Of a DNA stretch of 43,786 bases, positions 42,345 through 43,786 are shown in pieces. The stretch spans positions 1-43,786 of the forward strand of contig JAFRAB010000027.1 in NCBI GenBank assembly GCA_017405675.1, in the 5' to 3' direction. Position numbers and translations under genes: made by a program. Each line of letters begins with the position of its first letter. Position 1 is the stretch's first letter. The notes beneath the pieces were generated by a model. That model had not been told where the DNA came from, ran no database searches, and saw only the letters and a program-made list of their open reading frames with translations. This DNA is from Erysipelotrichaceae bacterium (GTDB lineage Bacteria; Bacillota_I; Bacilli_A; Erysipelotrichales; Erysipelotrichaceae).

Positions 42345-43612
42345 AACTTGATTACAGCAAGGCCTTATTAAAGGAAGATGTAAAGAATTATCAGGAAGAA
42401 GTCAGCAGAATACATGAATCTCTGATGAACGGAACCTGCAAGGGTAACGACTATATTGGCTGGATCAGATGGCCTTATGATTATGATAAGGAAGAATTCG
42501 AAAGAATTAAGGAAGCAGCCAGAGAAATCAGAGAAAACGCTGATGTCCTGTTAGTCTGCGGTATTGGCGGATCATATCTCGGCGCCAGAAGTGCCATTGA
42601 GATGATGAATGGCCTGTATCCGGATGACAAAGTTGAAATCATCTATACCGGTAACACATTATCTTCAACATACATTTCTCAGGTTCTGAAGCACATTGAG
42701 GGAAAGAGTGTATACTGCAACGTTATTTCAAAATCTGGTACAACTACTGAAACAGCTGTAGCCTTCAGACTTTTCGAACAGTTCATCGTTGACAAATACG
42801 GTGTTGAGGAAAGCAAGAAGAGAATTCTGGCTACTACAGACAAGGCCAGAGGCACTCTTAAGGAATTAGCTGATACCAAGGGTTACAGAACATTCGTCAT
42901 CCCTGATGATATCGGCGGACGTTATTCCGTATTTACAGCCGTAGGTCTGCTGCCAATTGCTGCAAGCGGCATTGATATCGATGAATTAATGAAGGGCTGT
43001 CAGAAGGCATATGAAGATTTCAGTGATCCTGATCTGGACAAGAATATCGCCTATCAGTATGCCGTAATCAGAAGGATCATGGAAAAGCAGGGCAAGTGTG
43101 TTGAACGGTTGGTTACATATGAACCTCAGATGACAATGATCGCTGAATGGTGGAAACAGCTTTACGGTGAATCCGAAGGTAAGGAAGGCAAGGGCTTATA
43201 TCCTGCATCTGTTACTTTCACAACCGATTTACATTCAATGGGTCAGTTCATTCAGGAAGGTACAAAACTTCTGTTTGAAACACTCTTAACTGTTGAAAAC
43301 CCACAGGAAGATCTTGTTTTCCCATCTGATAAGGACAATCTCGACCACATGAACTACTTAGCAGGCAAGAATATTGACTGGATCAACAAGATGGCCTGCC
43401 AGGGTACAATTGCTGCTCATGTCGATACCGGTAATGTTCCAAACGTTGTAATTTCAATGAAGGACAACAGTGCCTACAGTTACGGTTACATGATCTACTT
43501 CTTCTTCAGAGCATGTGCTGTTTCAGTTCTCATGTTAGATGTCAACCCTTTCAATCAGCCTGGTGTTGAAGTCTACAAGAAGAACATGTTCAAGCTGCTG
43601 GGCAAGATCTAG
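42341..43612 (+). CDS. pgi: Glucose-6-phosphate isomerase
   Basis: A 423-residue glycolytic enzyme interconverting glucose- and fructose-6-phosphate. CGIGGSYLGARSAIE, the phosphate-binding ISKSGTTTET, the WWKQLYGESEGKEG region with the catalytic Glu, and the C-terminal NPFNQPGVEVYK with the catalytic Lys match the short Firmicutes type (about 450 residues). I start at 42341 (MKLDYSKA) because AAGGAG lies 8 nt upstream and the start overlaps the S1 stop; the frame is open further back. No terminator follows before the insertion sequence begins about 23 bp on. Confidence 0.95.
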   Translation: MKLDYSKALLKEDVKNYQEEVSRIHESLMNGTCKGNDYIGWIRWPYDYDKEEFERIKEAAREIRENADVLLVCGIGGSYLGARSAIEMMNGLYPDDKVEIIYTGNTLSSTYISQVLKHIEGKSVYCNVISKSGTTTETAVAFRLFEQFIVDKYGVEESKKRILATTDKARGTLKELADTKGYRTFVIPDDIGGRYSVFTAVGLLPIAASGIDIDELMKGCQKAYEDFSDPDLDKNIAYQYAVIRRIMEKQGKCVERLVTYEPQMTMIAEWWKQLYGESEGKEGKGLYPASVTFTTDLHSMGQFIQEGTKLLFETLLTVENPQEDLVFPSDKDNLDHMNYLAGKNIDWINKMACQGTIAAHVDTGNVPNVVISMKDNSAYSYGYMIYFFFRACAVSVLMLDVNPFNQPGVEVYKKNMFKLLGKI

Positions 43613-43634
43613 CATTAACAAGGCCCTGTCAATT

Positions 43635-43786
43635 TGATACAATCCCACTAAAGTAGACACGAGAAAAAGTTAAATCTCGCCAATCTAAGAAAGGTGGGAT
43701 TTTATCATGGGAAGAAAGTCAAAATATAACGCGAAACAAAAAGTACAAGCGTGCGAAGATCATCTGTCTGGGAAGAAATCGGCGGC
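43635..43786 (+). mobile_element. IS3-family element, left end
   Basis: An end sequence starting TGATACAATCCCACTAAAGT (from 43635), continuing AGACA, resembles the terminal inverted repeats of IS3/IS150-type elements. Next comes a small hairpin (CGAGA 43660-43664 with TCTCG 43675-43679), a ribosome-binding site AAAGGTGGG and the orfA start. The right end is outside the window, so the exact boundary and target duplication cannot be checked. Confidence 0.75.
43707..43786 (+). CDS. IS3-family transposase OrfA, N-terminal 26 residues (cut by window edge)
   Basis: The frame MGRKSKYNAKQKVQACEDHL, continuing into SGKKSA, is the usual start of an IS3/IS150-type OrfA. OrfA carries a helix-turn-helix for binding the element's ends. 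AAAGGTGGG lies upstream of the ATG. The frame is still open at the window edge, so it may or may not be intact. Confidence 0.8.
   Translation, partial: MGRKSKYNAKQKVQACEDHLSGKKSA

Overview
The window reads as a chromosomal segment of a low-GC, gut-type Firmicute. The best guess is the Erysipelotrichia, from the hrcA-grpE-dnaK-dnaJ-clpB order, CIRCE control, a Tritrichomonas-like IMP dehydrogenase, families such as DUF4003 and DUF5685, and the general codon and promoter style. That placement is inference; no rRNA or other taxonomic marker is present. Genes are tightly packed, no gap exceeds 300 bases, and most transcription units end in clear intrinsic terminators, several of them shared by convergent genes. 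No tRNA, rRNA, CRISPR array, prophage or plasmid feature was seen.

Layout: 1-325 is the 5' part of an IS200-type element (tnpA on the minus strand), lying just past the terminator of proS (343-2028, minus). A GtrA-type membrane protein follows. From 2525 comes the heat-shock block: two tandem CIRCE operators, then hrcA-grpE-dnaK-dnaJ, then clpB with its own CIRCE-like operator. 10001-12009 holds ammonia-dependent asparagine synthetase (asnA) and a Gfo/Idh/MocA oxidoreductase, followed by a small membrane protein. 12608-19009 holds guaB, the threonine catabolic pair tdh-kbl (minus), a guaA that lacks its glutaminase domain, and gdhA. asnA, the short guaA and gdhA all act on, or are predicted to be able to act on, free ammonia. 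A DUF4003 protein ending in eight alanines and a CPBP membrane protease follow (19120-20747).

20761-27035 is a galactoside-use region: galK-galM (minus) diverge from a GH2 beta-galactosidase-type enzyme and a GH36 alpha-galactosidase. Neither a transporter nor galT/galE is present. 27105-30150 carries a DapL-like aminotransferase overlapping a dicarboxylate/amino-acid symporter, then murI (minus). 30232-36033 carries an overlapping TPR / DUF4037 nucleotidyltransferase-fold pair, an RluA-type pseudouridine synthase (minus), a NUDIX hydrolase, a CofE-like (F420 gamma-glutamyl ligase-like) protein and a ferredoxin-fused aldo/keto reductase.

36107-37834 encodes an unrecognised three-helix membrane protein with a large extracytoplasmic part. 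The minus-strand operon 41117-37863 is DUF5685, J-domain protein, membrane zinc-ribbon protein and CCA-adding enzyme. NifU-like and divergent-PAP2 genes precede an S1-domain regulator overlapping pgi (plus). The window ends in the first codons of an IS3-family orfA inserted just behind pgi.

Most genes are housekeeping. The points most worth a second look are the tandem CIRCE pair, the protist-like IMPDH, the GATase-less GuaA among ammonia-using enzymes, the aspartate-rich motifs of the DUF5685 protein with its J-domain partner, the TPR/DUF4037 pair, the CofE-like protein, and two genes whose predicted promoters leave almost no leader.
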